DNA from: Proteiniborus sp. MB09-C3
GTDB taxonomy: Bacteria; Bacillota; Clostridia; Tissierellales; Proteiniboraceae
Assembly (NCBI RefSeq): GCF_030263895.1
Contig: NZ_CP127161.1
Coordinates: forward strand, 3,162,001-3,226,000
Reading direction: 5' to 3'
DNA length: 64,000 nt
The notes under the pieces were generated by a model that searched no databases, was not told the DNA's origin, and saw only the letters and a program-made list of their open reading frames with translations. The position numbers and the translations under genes were made by a program. This document shows positions 17,198 to 25,940 of this stretch, piece after piece; position 1 is the first letter of the stretch; each line of letters begins with the position of its first letter.

Positions 17198-17680
17198 TTA
17201 TATCTTTCTGTTGATTTCTAAGTTAAACTCTGGCTGTGTTATATATGACAAGTACTGTACATTTCCATCATAATCTAGATATGCTTTAAATCGTTGACGA
17301 ATAGCAGGAGATGTAATCATGTCAAGTGCCTTGTCTTTCTTTACCCAGCATGATTCTGAGTTTTCATCCGAAATATCTAGAGTGCCACCTAAAAAAGTAC
17401 AAATAAAATCCATCATTACCTTTGTTGGGACCTTTTCAACTCCATTGTATCCCTTATTTATTCCTGTGTTTGATGAAATTGCAAAGAGCTTTTCTACCTT
17501 AATATCAATTCCGCTTTCTTCTTTTATTTCTCTAACAACTGCGTCAATCAGGTTTTCTCCAACCTCAACCTGTCCACCTGGGAAAACCCATCCTCCATGA
17601 TACGTTTTAACCAACAAAATTTCATCCTTATCATTTTCCACTACACCTGCTGCTGCAACGATATGAGTTGGCATTATCAT
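17198..17680 (-). CDS. NUDIX hydrolase
   Basis: 160-residue NUDIX hydrolase with box GGQVEVGENLIDAVVREIKE followed by ESGIDI. HGGWVFPGGQ before the box is the typical entry strand. AAGGAGTG precedes the ATG at 17680. Two small genes lie directly upstream in the same direction with short gaps and no attC, so this looks like a three-gene cassette or a fusion of cassettes that lost their sites. Substrate unknown. Confidence 0.85.
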   Translation of the reverse strand: MIMPTHIVAAAGVVENDKDEILLVKTYHGGWVFPGGQVEVGENLIDAVVREIKEESGIDIKVEKLFAISSNTGINKGYNGVEKVPTKVMMDFICTFLGGTLDISDENSESCWVKKDKALDMITSPAIRQRFKAYLDYDGNVQYLSYITQPEFNLEINRKI

Positions 17681-17713
17681 TTATCTCACTCCTTCTCCAA
17701 ATTTAATCTTGAC

Positions 17714-17911
17714 TCAGTAATGATCTGAAGATTTTACAAGTTCATCATCTTCTGTAAAAGCAACATCTAAATCTTCTAAATAATCTGTTAAGATAATTGT
17801 ATGATATGCCCCTGTGTCAACTATAACATCGTCAATAATAATAGACTTGTCCCCTTCTTGTAAAAAAATAGAAGCATATAAAAGTCCATTTTTATAATGT
17901 AAATTATACAT
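17714..17911 (-). pseudogene. truncated retropepsin-like aspartyl protease
   Basis: 65-residue product with the retropepsin active-site motif IIDDVIVDTGAYHTII (D-T-G) near residue 33. Single-domain relatives have about 120-140 residues with a second strand pair after the flap; here the frame ends shortly after EDDELVKSSDHY, so the C-terminal half is missing. GGAGGAG precedes the ATG at 17911. It follows the 81-residue gene by 3 bases. Probably an inactive remnant. Confidence 0.55.
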
Positions 17912-17914
17912 ACT

Positions 17915-18160
17915 TTATACGCTCCTCCTAATTCCTATATGTTTTACTAGGTCAATTATTATTTTTTCATTTTTAGTGCTATAAATATACTCCCCTTCTT
18001 TACGTTGAATAAAATCTTTCATGGCTTCTTTACCATCTTGAATAGCTTTTATAATAGCAACTTCATCAACATGTTCCTTGTTCTCTTCAATGCGAGATTC
18101 TACTATTTTAAACTTAACAAACTGATCAGGATATAATTTTCTTACTTCATCCCAAGTCAT
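17915..18160 (-). CDS. small hypothetical protein paired with protease fragment
   Basis: 81-residue acidic protein beginning MTWDEVRKLYPDQFVKFKIV, no membrane segment, ending in HIGIRRSV. From general knowledge, similar short proteins occur beside retropepsin-like single-domain proteases; here it lies 3 bases upstream of such a fragment, which fits a conserved pair. Function unknown. The ATG at 18160 has AAAGGGGA upstream. Confidence 0.55.
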   Translation of the reverse strand: MTWDEVRKLYPDQFVKFKIVESRIEENKEHVDEVAIIKAIQDGKEAMKDFIQRKEGEYIYSTKNEKIIIDLVKHIGIRRSV

Positions 18161-18289
18161 AAAATCTCCCCTTTTTATTTATTACATAATATAACTTTAT
18201 TATATCAAACTTGGATAATAAATTCTCATCAAAATTTCTATCTTAATTACATAAATAAATCCCAAAGATATTCTATAAACGTGTCTGTT

Positions 18290-18424
18290 GCCTAACACCC
18301 CTGTGTTCACGACGTTTTATCATCAGACAGTAAGAGATTGTTCATAAGGCACGATGATGAAATGTGGTGCTGACTTTCTATACCAACATTCCTCTAAGCC
18401 ATTTGCGTGAACACGTTGTTAGAT
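18290..18424. repeat. canonical attC-like site (GCCTAAC ... GTTAGAT)
   Basis: On the minus (gene) strand it reads ATCTAAC ... GTTAGGC: both cores match the integron consensus RYYYAAC and GTTRRRY, and GTTAGGC is the classical form. Arms GTGTTCACGACG and GCGTGAACACG are inverted repeats with a 9-bp perfect match. 135 bp. The centre keeps only aaatgtggtgctgac of the main repeat. This is the strongest single piece of evidence that the array is integron-like. Confidence 0.8.
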
Positions 18425-18548
18425 GTTGAAGTGATATAACTCTACAGTGCCTTTCTTAAACTAGTTTTTAATGGAAAGTATCTTTTCAATCTTTAATTTC
18501 TTCTCATACTCACATGTTGCCAGCATGAACGGCCATGCATTGTTATCT
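18425..18548. other. gene-less cassette remnant
   Basis: Bounded by GTTAGAT (18418-18424) and GTTATCT (18542-18548), this 124-bp unit contains no gene. Its first 95 bp match the 3' segment of the phosphotransferase cassette (10282-10375). It is best read as a cassette whose gene was deleted, leaving only the 3' end between two core sites. Confidence 0.45.
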
Positions 18549-18606
18549 GCAGTATGGGGCAGACTCGCTTGGATTTAAATAACACCCTAAACCCTTAGGG
18601 AATTAC

Positions 18607-19080
18607 CTATCTTATTATTTTTTTGCTAAAATATCTCTTAAGCTTGTCTGCATATTCTATTCGCTCTTCAGCTTTTGTCATCTCTCTTTTTGTTCCATAT
18701 AAGTTATCATCTTTATATCGCGGGAATACATGCAAATGATAATGCCATACATCTTGATTACCACAAGGTTCATTGTGTTGTCTTGAGGATACTCCATCAC
18801 ATCCATATACTCCTTTAAGGGCAATTGCTACTTCTTTTTCTAAATCATGAATTTTTGCCGAAAGATTTGATGGTAAATCATATATATTTTCAATATGTTC
18901 ATTTGGAATTATAATGACATGACCTTTATTGTTTTTCCACCAACCAGCTGCAATAAAAGCTGTTATGTATTCATCTTGAAATATTATATCTGATTGTTTT
19001 GTTAGAACATGTTCATTTTCAATTCCTTGAACTACTAAACAAAATGGACATATATAATTCTGTGGTTCATGGTTGTACAT
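18607..19080 (-). CDS. HIT family hydrolase
   Basis: 157-residue HIT (histidine triad) protein with active-site HYHLHVFPR (HxHxH) and an N-terminal CPFC pair that may bind zinc. KGHVIIIPNEHIENIYDL is the conserved strand-helix before it. It should hydrolyse dinucleotide or nucleoside phosphoramidate bonds. AGGAG precedes the ATG at 19080. An IS110-family element begins immediately upstream, so the native promoter has been displaced. A second HIT protein is encoded at 27630-28136. Confidence 0.85.
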   Translation of the reverse strand: MYNHEPQNYICPFCLVVQGIENEHVLTKQSDIIFQDEYITAFIAAGWWKNNKGHVIIIPNEHIENIYDLPSNLSAKIHDLEKEVAIALKGVYGCDGVSSRQHNEPCGNQDVWHYHLHVFPRYKDDNLYGTKREMTKAEERIEYADKLKRYFSKKIIR

Positions 19081-19099
19081 TTAATCATCTCCTAGTATA

Positions 19100-19448
19100 A
19101 TAATGTCATAGTCACGAATGACTATGCTGTTAACACATTTCTATTATTTCGTAACAGAAGAAGGAGTTCTTCCTTCATCAGACGTTACTTCTTAAATTAA
19201 CATGTCTGACGGTTCCTGGTAGACTCCAGACCTATCATAAAGTATAATCTTTACGGATAGGATAAAGAATGTTCATCTCCTTGGGAAGTCAGTTTCTACT
19301 GACCTATACCTACGATTAAGTCAATTAGTCCATTCAATGAGGTTTTATGATTTGGCTGGTTGGGAGCCTCAGGCTATACCTGTATCACATGCTAGGATGT
19401 GTACTCATTGCTTGGAAATGGATTCCTATCAGAAAGGAGCTGTAGATC
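19100..19448 (+). ncRNA. probable IS110 bridge RNA region
   Basis: Non-coding 5' end of the element with several clear hairpins: catagtca/tgactatg around CGAA at 19107-19126, cctatc-taaag against cttta-gatagg at 19231-19261, and gtcagt/actgac with a TTCT loop at 19288-19303. IS110-group elements are known to express a structured bridge RNA from this position that pairs target and donor DNA. The exact RNA ends and guide loops cannot be read without relatives. Confidence 0.45.
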
Positions 19449-20756
19449 ATGTCAAACATTATTAAATATGATTCTTTTATTTCGGTTGGTATTGATGTTG
19501 GTGCTGACTTTAGCTGGATGTCTATTGCACTACCTAACCAAACCTTTGTAGGAAAACCTTTCAAAATTCTACATTCTGATTTAAATTCCCTAGCTGCTTC
19601 TGTTTCTAAAATCAAAGAAGCAGAAGAGCTGTATTCTTTGGAAAGTCGCATTTTCCTCGAATCCACGGGAATTTATCATTACCCACTCTTCTGCTATCTT
19701 CGTGATAAGGGATTTTTGGTATCCATCATTAATCCTATCATCACTAAGAATAGCACAAATATTAACATTAGAAAAGTACATAATGATAAATTTGATTCAA
19801 AAAAAGCTGCATTAATTGGTTTAAAGCCTGATTTAAAAGTTTCTATTATGCCATCAGACCTTGTACTTGATTTAAGAAATCTTTCAAGAGAATATTATGA
19901 TCTGATGGATAACCGCTCTGCTTATGTTAATAAGCTCCAAGGTGAACTGCGGATGGTATTTCCTCAGTTTTTAAATATTTTTTCTAAAATAACTACAAAT
20001 ACTGCTTTGACCTTGTTGGAAAAATATACTTCACCAGATGCTTTTTTAAACGCTTCTAAAGATGAAATAATTCTTTCCATTCGCTCTACTGCACGTTTTG
20101 GTCTTACTTATGCTGAAAACAAGTATAATGCAATTATTCAGGCAGCAAATGATGCAAAGACTTTTGGTCATTCAGTAAGCAGCAACTTTAAGCGTATTCT
20201 TCTATATATTCGTTTTATCCGTCAGTATGATGAAGAAATCTCAACCATACTCTCTGATATGCATGAACTCGTGAATGCTAACGAGGATACTGAATTTGTA
20301 AAACAGATACACCTCATTGAATCCTTTAAAGGTGCAGGATTTCTTTCTGCTGTAAGCCTTATGGGTGAAATCGGAGATTTTTCTGCTTTTCATTCGCCTA
20401 AACAGCTTTTTGCTTATTTTGGTCTAGACCCGGCGGTAAAGCAATCTGGCAAGTTTAATGGCAGCAAAATTAGTATGTCAAAACGTGGTTCGCGTACTGC
20501 TAGAAGAGTAATACACACCATGGCTTTAGTCAGTATTGGGTTAAATCGTAATGGATCTGCTAACAATTCTGTTTTACGTGAATACTATCTTAAAAAATGT
20601 CAGTGCAAACCTAAGATGGTAGCTCTTGGAGCAATTATGCACAAAGTATGCAATATTGTATTTGCAATTTTACGTGATGAAAAAGAATTTGAAATCATCA
20701 CTCCAGAACAACATCAAATGAATTACTTAAAAGCGAAATGCGACATCGCTGCATAG
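19449..20756 (+). CDS. IS110-family transposase (DEDD recombinase)
   Basis: 435-residue transposase. The N-terminal RuvC-like DEDD domain shows SVGIDVGADFSW (first Asp), FLESTGIYHYP (Glu) and KVHNDKFDSKKAALIG (Asp pair). The C-terminal Transposase_20 domain shows SLMGEIGDFSAF, FAYFGLDPAVKQSG and the catalytic Ser in SKRGSRTARR. Full length and apparently intact. AGAAAGGAG lies 5-10 bases before the ATG at 19449. It is the only plus-strand gene in the array. Confidence 0.95.
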   Translation: MSNIIKYDSFISVGIDVGADFSWMSIALPNQTFVGKPFKILHSDLNSLAASVSKIKEAEELYSLESRIFLESTGIYHYPLFCYLRDKGFLVSIINPIITKNSTNINIRKVHNDKFDSKKAALIGLKPDLKVSIMPSDLVLDLRNLSREYYDLMDNRSAYVNKLQGELRMVFPQFLNIFSKITTNTALTLLEKYTSPDAFLNASKDEIILSIRSTARFGLTYAENKYNAIIQAANDAKTFGHSVSSNFKRILLYIRFIRQYDEEISTILSDMHELVNANEDTEFVKQIHLIESFKGAGFLSAVSLMGEIGDFSAFHSPKQLFAYFGLDPAVKQSGKFNGSKISMSKRGSRTARRVIHTMALVSIGLNRNGSANNSVLREYYLKKCQCKPKMVALGAIMHKVCNIVFAILRDEKEFEIITPEQHQMNYLKAKCDIAA

Positions 20757-20959
20757 TGAAATTCTATATTTCAAATTTTTGTTTTTTGATAATCACTCAA
20801 AAGGCTTGTTAACGTTACCCTTTTTTAGCGCAACTGGTATATCAAATATTTTTAAATTACTTATTGACAATTCTTAGCTGGACTTGTATTAGAACAATCT
20901 ATCAAGTGGTGAAACCCAATAGAAAAACCATAGGCTCCGCCCATCCCAACCCCCATTGC

Positions 20960-21087
20960 AGATAACGTCCACGTATTTGCGACGTCCTGAGCTAAGCCCC
21001 AAAGATAGAACCCCCGGCGAAGGGATGTGATATACACTGACCTAGGTTTGTTCCTGAGTGCACCCTTGCGCAAATACACTGTTATAA
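20960..21087. repeat. attC-like site
   Basis: AGATAAC at 20960-20966, cacgtatttgcgacgtcc, a shortened centre (gcgaagggatgtg), gtgcacccttgcgcaaatac and GTTATAA at 21081-21087. 128 bp; the ggcggagc/gctccc stem has been deleted. The rest of the 20757-20960 gap is the right end of the IS110 element plus the array leader. Confidence 0.75.
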
Positions 21088-21148
21088 GATGTTGCAACTT
21101 CTTTTTCCTATAATCCTCCGCATAATAAGGAGGTTACGAGGCAAGCCA

Positions 21149-22150
21149 TTATTTTAACCAATCTTCTACAATTGATATTTTCTTTTCCGTAGCATTAAGT
21201 TCGATATCACATCCTATAGGTAAGGTCAGCATTGGATGTGTATGACAACAATCAAAGTCCGCAATAAATGGTAACTTACTATCTCCTAGCACCTCTAATA
21301 ATACTTCATATGGTCTTCGACTTGTCTTTAAATCGTCAAATAACTCATGTTTTCCAAGAATTATTCCCGAAATTTTATCAAATACACCATTTACCTTTAA
21401 AAAGGAAAAACTTCTTTCTATTGTTGCAATATCTTTTAAACTATCTTCTATAAAAAGTATATCTCCATTTTTTATTTCAGGCATATATTTACTGCCCCAT
21501 ATCCCTTGAATTGTATTTAAGTTCCCACCTATAACTCTGCCCTTGACAACCCCTTCATTAACTGTTATCCATTTGTTTTCTCTTTTCTCCTTGCTTCTAT
21601 CTTGTGTTTCCCAGCTAATGTACTCGTCTGTCCAATATTCAGGGGTTTCGAAAATATAAGGGATTTTTATTTCATCCACAATGATATCTTCAAAATACTT
21701 ATATGTATAATCAACAAAGGGTAACAGCTCTCCGAAAGAAGCCACTAATGCAGGTCCATAGTATGTACTTATTCCAGTTTGAGCATATATGGCAAGTAAA
21801 ATTGCAGTTACATCAGAATATCCTATTATTATTTTAGGATTTCTTTTAAATGCCTCATAATCTATATATGGAAGAATCGAATTTGAGTTCATTCCTCCAA
21901 TTGTTGACATTATGCACTTTATTTCTGGTTTTCTAATCAATTCATTTAATTCTTCTGCTCTTTCCCTAATAGTTCCGGATCTGTAGAAATCATGCTTCCC
22001 TATAAGATTTCCTTCTATAATATTAAAACCTTTATCTTGTAAATATTTTTTTGCTCGTTTAAATCTTTTAGGACATGAGTATGTTATAGGTGATGATGGT
22101 GAAAAAATACCAATTGAATCTCCAATCTTTAATTTTTTTATGTATCCCAT
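21149..22150 (-). CDS. S66 LD-carboxypeptidase / MccF-like immunity peptidase
   Basis: 333-residue peptidase S66 protein. The nucleophile Ser is in IIIGYSDVTAIL, the Glu in DILFIEDSLKD and the His in DCCHTHPMLTLPIG, giving the Ser-Glu-His triad. The length and the insert before GRVIGGNL fit the MccF-like branch, which cleaves peptidyl-nucleotide antibiotics such as microcin C; the alternative is murein LD-carboxypeptidase. No signal peptide. GGAG lies a few bases before the ATG at 22150. Together with the phosphotransferase and nucleotidyltransferases it suggests the array carries self-protection genes. Confidence 0.8.
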   Translation of the reverse strand: MGYIKKLKIGDSIGIFSPSSPITYSCPKRFKRAKKYLQDKGFNIIEGNLIGKHDFYRSGTIRERAEELNELIRKPEIKCIMSTIGGMNSNSILPYIDYEAFKRNPKIIIGYSDVTAILLAIYAQTGISTYYGPALVASFGELLPFVDYTYKYFEDIIVDEIKIPYIFETPEYWTDEYISWETQDRSKEKRENKWITVNEGVVKGRVIGGNLNTIQGIWGSKYMPEIKNGDILFIEDSLKDIATIERSFSFLKVNGVFDKISGIILGKHELFDDLKTSRRPYEVLLEVLGDSKLPFIADFDCCHTHPMLTLPIGCDIELNATEKKISIVEDWLK

Positions 22151-22260
22151 TATTAGTCTCCTTTGAACATAATATTTTTAATTCGTAATAATTTACTATT
22201 TCAGAATATCTTACTTCCGTCAAACTGGCTCCCAAAGTACAACCTTGATATCGTCATGTC

Positions 22261-22406
22261 TTATACCGTCCCAGTATTTGCTACATCCCTGGGATAGACC
22301 CGAAAGCATTACCCCCTGGCGGAGCTTCGCTCCCGGTGAAGGGATGTAGTGCACATAGCCCTAGGGCCCTGCCCAAGTGCACCCTTGCGCAAATATTTTG
22401 TTATAG
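22261..22406. repeat. attC-like site (full length)
   Basis: Left core TTATACC (AAC changed to ACC) at 22261-22267, cagtatttgctacatcc, ggcggagcttcgctcccggt, gtgcacccttgcgcaaatat and GTTATAG at 22400-22406. 146 bp. Leader gatatcgtcatg stands on the left. Confidence 0.75.
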
Positions 22407-22462
22407 GGCGTGATGATGTTTTTACCCGCCATACACCTTCACATAATATAAATGACGTGCAT

Positions 22463-23317
22463 CTAAAGTATACATTTATAACATCTATATGTATCATTAA
22501 TATTAAAGCCTGCAGCCAAAGCTGAATTTAATTCTTTAGTATTATCTTCATCAATAAAATATAGAACTTCCTTTAATGTACCGAACTCATTATATAATTG
22601 CATCAATACTTCATCAATTAAAATACTTTCAATATTTTTATCTTTATATTCATCATCAATAAACAAACCAAAGATTTCTGCGATTTCTTTATCTGTTTTA
22701 ACGAAAATACTCGCATGAATTACTCCGCTTTCTTTAAAAACAAATACTCGAAATCTTTCTATTTCTTTTTGTAAGTTTTTGCTATTATAATACATTTCTA
22801 AAGGAATTGCATATTTGTCATGAAATATTTCATATTCTTTAAAATTGTCTTTAGTAATTTTTTCTACCAAATCATGTTTTAGGCTTATATGTGATTGTAA
22901 ATTATATAATCTGGTATCTATTAAAGAGTCGATACATCTAAAATTTCTTTTCTTGAAATATTGGTTAGCATTTGTATTGGAAAAAGGTACTCCTATGAAT
23001 AATTCATATCCAGGTAATTGCTCACCTATATAAGCAATAAACTCATCTGCAATTTCATCATAATTTTCTTTTATTAAGAACATTGTTGTTTGTGCATATT
23101 TTTCATTGGATTTCCAAAAGTATATACAAACTCCACATAATACATCCTGATGATAACAAGCTATTATTCTTTCAAGCTCTGAGCCTATAGCCCTTTCAAT
23201 ATATTCTTTAACCTTTTCTATTGAACTTAACCTATGATAACTTGCATACAAGTCATCTTGACATAGCTCCCATGCAAAATCCATCACTTCATCTAATTTG
23301 TTAACTGTTTTTATCAT
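22463..23317 (-). CDS. tandem-GNAT acetyltransferase
   Basis: 284-residue protein that looks like two consecutive GNAT folds. The first (about 1-140) ends in YFKKRNFRCIDSL. The second (about 150-284) has FGLFIDDEYKDKNIESILID, where a degenerate acetyl-CoA loop lies (no GxG), and ends NSALAAGFNINDTYR. One or both lobes may not bind acetyl-CoA. AAAGGGG lies before the ATG at 23317. A group II intron begins about 60 bp upstream, within its leader. Confidence 0.65.
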   Translation of the reverse strand: MIKTVNKLDEVMDFAWELCQDDLYASYHRLSSIEKVKEYIERAIGSELERIIACYHQDVLCGVCIYFWKSNEKYAQTTMFLIKENYDEIADEFIAYIGEQLPGYELFIGVPFSNTNANQYFKKRNFRCIDSLIDTRLYNLQSHISLKHDLVEKITKDNFKEYEIFHDKYAIPLEMYYNSKNLQKEIERFRVFVFKESGVIHASIFVKTDKEIAEIFGLFIDDEYKDKNIESILIDEVLMQLYNEFGTLKEVLYFIDEDNTKELNSALAAGFNINDTYRCYKCIL

Positions 23318-23415
23318 CGTCTACACCCCTTTTGAAATTAATCCTTAAATTCTATTTAATTCCTATTAGTTGGTTGTCGAGTAGGTAGGGAACTTTTCAG
23401 TTCCTTTCCCCCCTA

Positions 23416-23451
23416 AGAACCGTACTTGTGTGTTTCCACACATACGGCTCA
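23416..23451 (-). ncRNA. group II intron domain V
   Basis: 34-36 nt catalytic hairpin with the invariant gagccgtatg ... GAAA ... gtacggttct arrangement. It is followed by a domain VI hairpin (aggaact/agttcc) rich in G, and then the 3' splice site. Confidence 0.85.
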
Positions 23452-23465
23452 AGCCATCATTTATC

Positions 23466-25286
23466 TCAAACATATTGGTAACTAAATTTCTTGAATTCTT
23501 CTTTCATCAATATATACCCTTCTTTGGAATTAGGCTCTAAATGATTTCTATTAAAGTAGGTACTGACTCTGGGTAGGTCTTTACCTCCTCCATATTTCTC
23601 AAGCAATATTTGGTGTTGTAGCTGACAACTATGGTGTAACAGTTCCAAGTTGGCATAACGTTCATCTCCACCTAATCTTTTAGGTACAATTTGATTTATC
23701 TTAAGTTGTTCTTCTCCTACTAGTGATTGATTACAAACTCTACATTTGTAACTGCTTTGTTTTGCTAATTTTCTTCTACTCAAAATATTATCTCTTATGA
23801 ATTCCTTTTTATCTCTTTCTTCAAAGTATTCTTCTAAACTAGCATCATCAGGGCTATTTCTATATTTGACTACTGCATGTCTGACTATTGGTATCCAACT
23901 CATCTTAAATAGCTGGGTCTTGTTATCATGAGGGTCTGTCAATATCCATCTATCTTTACTGACACCTGTATAGTCTGGTTTGAAGTATCTTTTGTAAATC
24001 CATTTAAAGGGTTTATTGTCATGTAAGTTTTTCAAATACTTTCTTATTTTAATCCATATATACATATCCAGATTACTAAATATCTTCTTTGAGACTTCAC
24101 TTGACCAATAGTTTCCTATTCCTCTTATTATCGGATTTAATTTCATTATTAGGTCTCCAGCTGGTCTCCCTCTCATTTGCTTGAAGACATTTTTTATTGT
24201 CTCTTTAGCTTTTTTAACACTTGCTTTGGATGGTTTTATCAGTAACTTCATACCTTTGTTAGTTTTGTATTGTCTTAGATTGAATCCAAGAAAATCAAAT
24301 CCTTCTTCAATATGTGTTACCTTTGTTTTATCTTCTGCTAGTGTTAACCCTCTTTTATTAAGGTATGGCTTAAGCTTTTCATACATGCTAATGGCTTCTT
24401 CTTTTGTTTTACATACGATTACAAAATCATCAGCATATTTGACTACCCCAACTGACTTCCTAGATAGTTTATGGTAGTCTCTATCTTGATAGTAGCTGAC
24501 ACCAAGTTCTTCTTCCATACCATGCAAAGCAATATTTGCCAGAAGTGGAGATACTATACCCCCTTGAGGGGTTCCAGAGTCTGTATCGTTAAAGGAATCA
24601 TTATCAACAAATCCTGCTTTGAGCCATTTCTGTATAGCATCCTTAGCAGGAAATCCTATCAAACAATCCATAATATATTGATGATTAAGGTTATCAAAAC
24701 ACCCTTTAAAGTCTCCCTCAAATATCCACTTTCTTGTACTTCTTGATGATAATTTAGTGAATAAATTGACTATGGCATCTTTTACACTTCTTTTTGGTCT
24801 AAACCCATAGGAAGAAGGTTCAAACCTTGCTTCCCATTGTGGCTCTAGGGCATTCTTAACAATATTTTGAAATATTCTATCTTTAATGACTGGTATCCCT
24901 AGAGGTCGCATTTTCCCGTTTTTCTTAGGAATATATACTCTTTTTGCTGGTCTTGGTCTGATATATTTGATATTGTATCTCTTAAGGAGATTATATAATT
25001 CTAATCTATCTTTTGATGTAAGTATGACTTGTCCATCTACACCAGCAGTTTGTTTACCTTTATTAATCTGTGTTACTCTTTTAATTGATAGTAGCAAATT
25101 AGCTTTACTTCTAATCATTAGCCTTTGAAGCTTTTTTAATTTTCTTCTTTGACCCAATTGTTCGGCACGAAAAATCCGTTGGCGAAGTTTTTTCACATAT
25201 TCATAAATTTTCTTCCAATTAATCGTTTCCCAACTCTGTACATATGGAGAAACAGCCGACGTATTAAATTCATTAATAGTTTCCAT
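23466..25286 (-). CDS. ltrA: group II intron reverse transcriptase/maturase
   Basis: 606-residue multifunctional intron protein. Reverse transcriptase blocks are visible: RPLGIPVIKDRIFQ, SSYGFRPKRSVKDAI, GTPQGGIVSPLLANI and the catalytic YADDFVIV. Then come a maturase (X) domain with RGIGNYWSSEVSKKIF and a C-terminal HNH endonuclease with CRVCNQSL, LKINQIVPKRLGG and ELLHHSCQLQ. The protein is complete, so the intron may be mobile. AGGAGAAG precedes the ATG at 25286. Confidence 0.95.
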   Translation of the reverse strand: METINEFNTSAVSPYVQSWETINWKKIYEYVKKLRQRIFRAEQLGQRRKLKKLQRLMIRSKANLLLSIKRVTQINKGKQTAGVDGQVILTSKDRLELYNLLKRYNIKYIRPRPAKRVYIPKKNGKMRPLGIPVIKDRIFQNIVKNALEPQWEARFEPSSYGFRPKRSVKDAIVNLFTKLSSRSTRKWIFEGDFKGCFDNLNHQYIMDCLIGFPAKDAIQKWLKAGFVDNDSFNDTDSGTPQGGIVSPLLANIALHGMEEELGVSYYQDRDYHKLSRKSVGVVKYADDFVIVCKTKEEAISMYEKLKPYLNKRGLTLAEDKTKVTHIEEGFDFLGFNLRQYKTNKGMKLLIKPSKASVKKAKETIKNVFKQMRGRPAGDLIMKLNPIIRGIGNYWSSEVSKKIFSNLDMYIWIKIRKYLKNLHDNKPFKWIYKRYFKPDYTGVSKDRWILTDPHDNKTQLFKMSWIPIVRHAVVKYRNSPDDASLEEYFEERDKKEFIRDNILSRRKLAKQSSYKCRVCNQSLVGEEQLKINQIVPKRLGGDERYANLELLHHSCQLQHQILLEKYGGGKDLPRVSTYFNRNHLEPNSKEGYILMKEEFKKFSYQYV

Positions 25287-25940
25287 AACATGCTTCTCCT
25301 TAAAAAAACTCTTCTGTCCGTTTTCTTTCGCGTTGATGACCTTGTGGAAGTCTGCCCTCTTTCGAGTGAATTATCAAATTCTATCCAGCGGGTTATGATT
25401 TTCCCTAGACTTTCGTCTTGCTGACATTCGCTTTCTCCACAATCCTTTACCCTCTGGTATTGTGATTTTCTTACGATTATCCTACCTCTATCGAGGAACA
25501 TAAAGGGCTTACCAAGTTCCACTAAATGTAGATTCAAATGGGTAAGTATCCTTCTTTACTCCGATGGATATATGGGTTACTGCACGATTGAAATGCGATT
25601 CAATCTTTCCTATCCATATTAAGCTTGGTACTACGCAGTACGCTTATCGTAGATAACGAAGATTACAAAGGTTCAACTCTCGCTTATACTCTCCCATCTT
25701 TCCCTTAACCCTGTATTACTCCTGCGTAAAGCAATGACATTGGGCATTTGACTCTCATGCAACCTACAATTCAATTACTCAGAATGCAGTTTCGAGCAGG
25801 GATATGTTTAGTAACTAACATAGTTTCTACAGAAACACTACTATTTAGCGACTTCTTGTCGCACCACATTTATCTACTGTTATGCAATATCTCCTTTTCA
25901 TTTAAAGGCCCACAGAGAACTGCCCTGAAATTGCCGTGTC

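Larger units (their letters stand above)
19093..20925 (+). mobile_element. IS110-family insertion sequence (ends approximate)
   Basis: One DEDD transposase gene with a long (about 350 bp) non-coding left end and a short right end, no clear terminal inverted repeats and no obvious target duplication, all as expected for IS110 elements. It is inserted upstream of the HIT gene inside the array, on the opposite strand to the cassettes. The cassette leader reappears at about 20930, so the right end lies between 20757 and 20930; the left end lies between 19093 and 19448. Confidence 0.7.
23376..25864 (-). mobile_element. group II intron (with ORF in domain IV)
   Basis: On the minus strand the intron starts GTGCGAC at 25864, the GUGYG-type 5' end, and ends near 23376 after domain VI. 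Domain V is plain at 23416-23451: gagccgtatgtg, GAAA loop, then acggttct. The open reading frame encodes a maturase with HNH endonuclease, so it is probably a chloroplast-like or class B intron, not the class C type that targets attC. It sits in the leader of the GNAT gene; the 3' end is accurate to a few bases. Confidence 0.85.

Noticed and set aside
19100-20925. IS1111-type insertion inside an attC
   Set aside because: The long non-coding end is upstream of the transposase, as in the IS110 group, and the nearest attC-like site (20960-21087) is uninterrupted.
25193-25537. 114-codon minus-strand frame upstream of the maturase
   Set aside because: Lies within intron domains I-IV in another register; no ribosome site or protein motif.
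23376-25864. Class C (attC-targeting) group II intron
   Set aside because: Maturase has an HNH domain and the insertion lies outside the attC-like repeat, both unlike IIC-attC introns.
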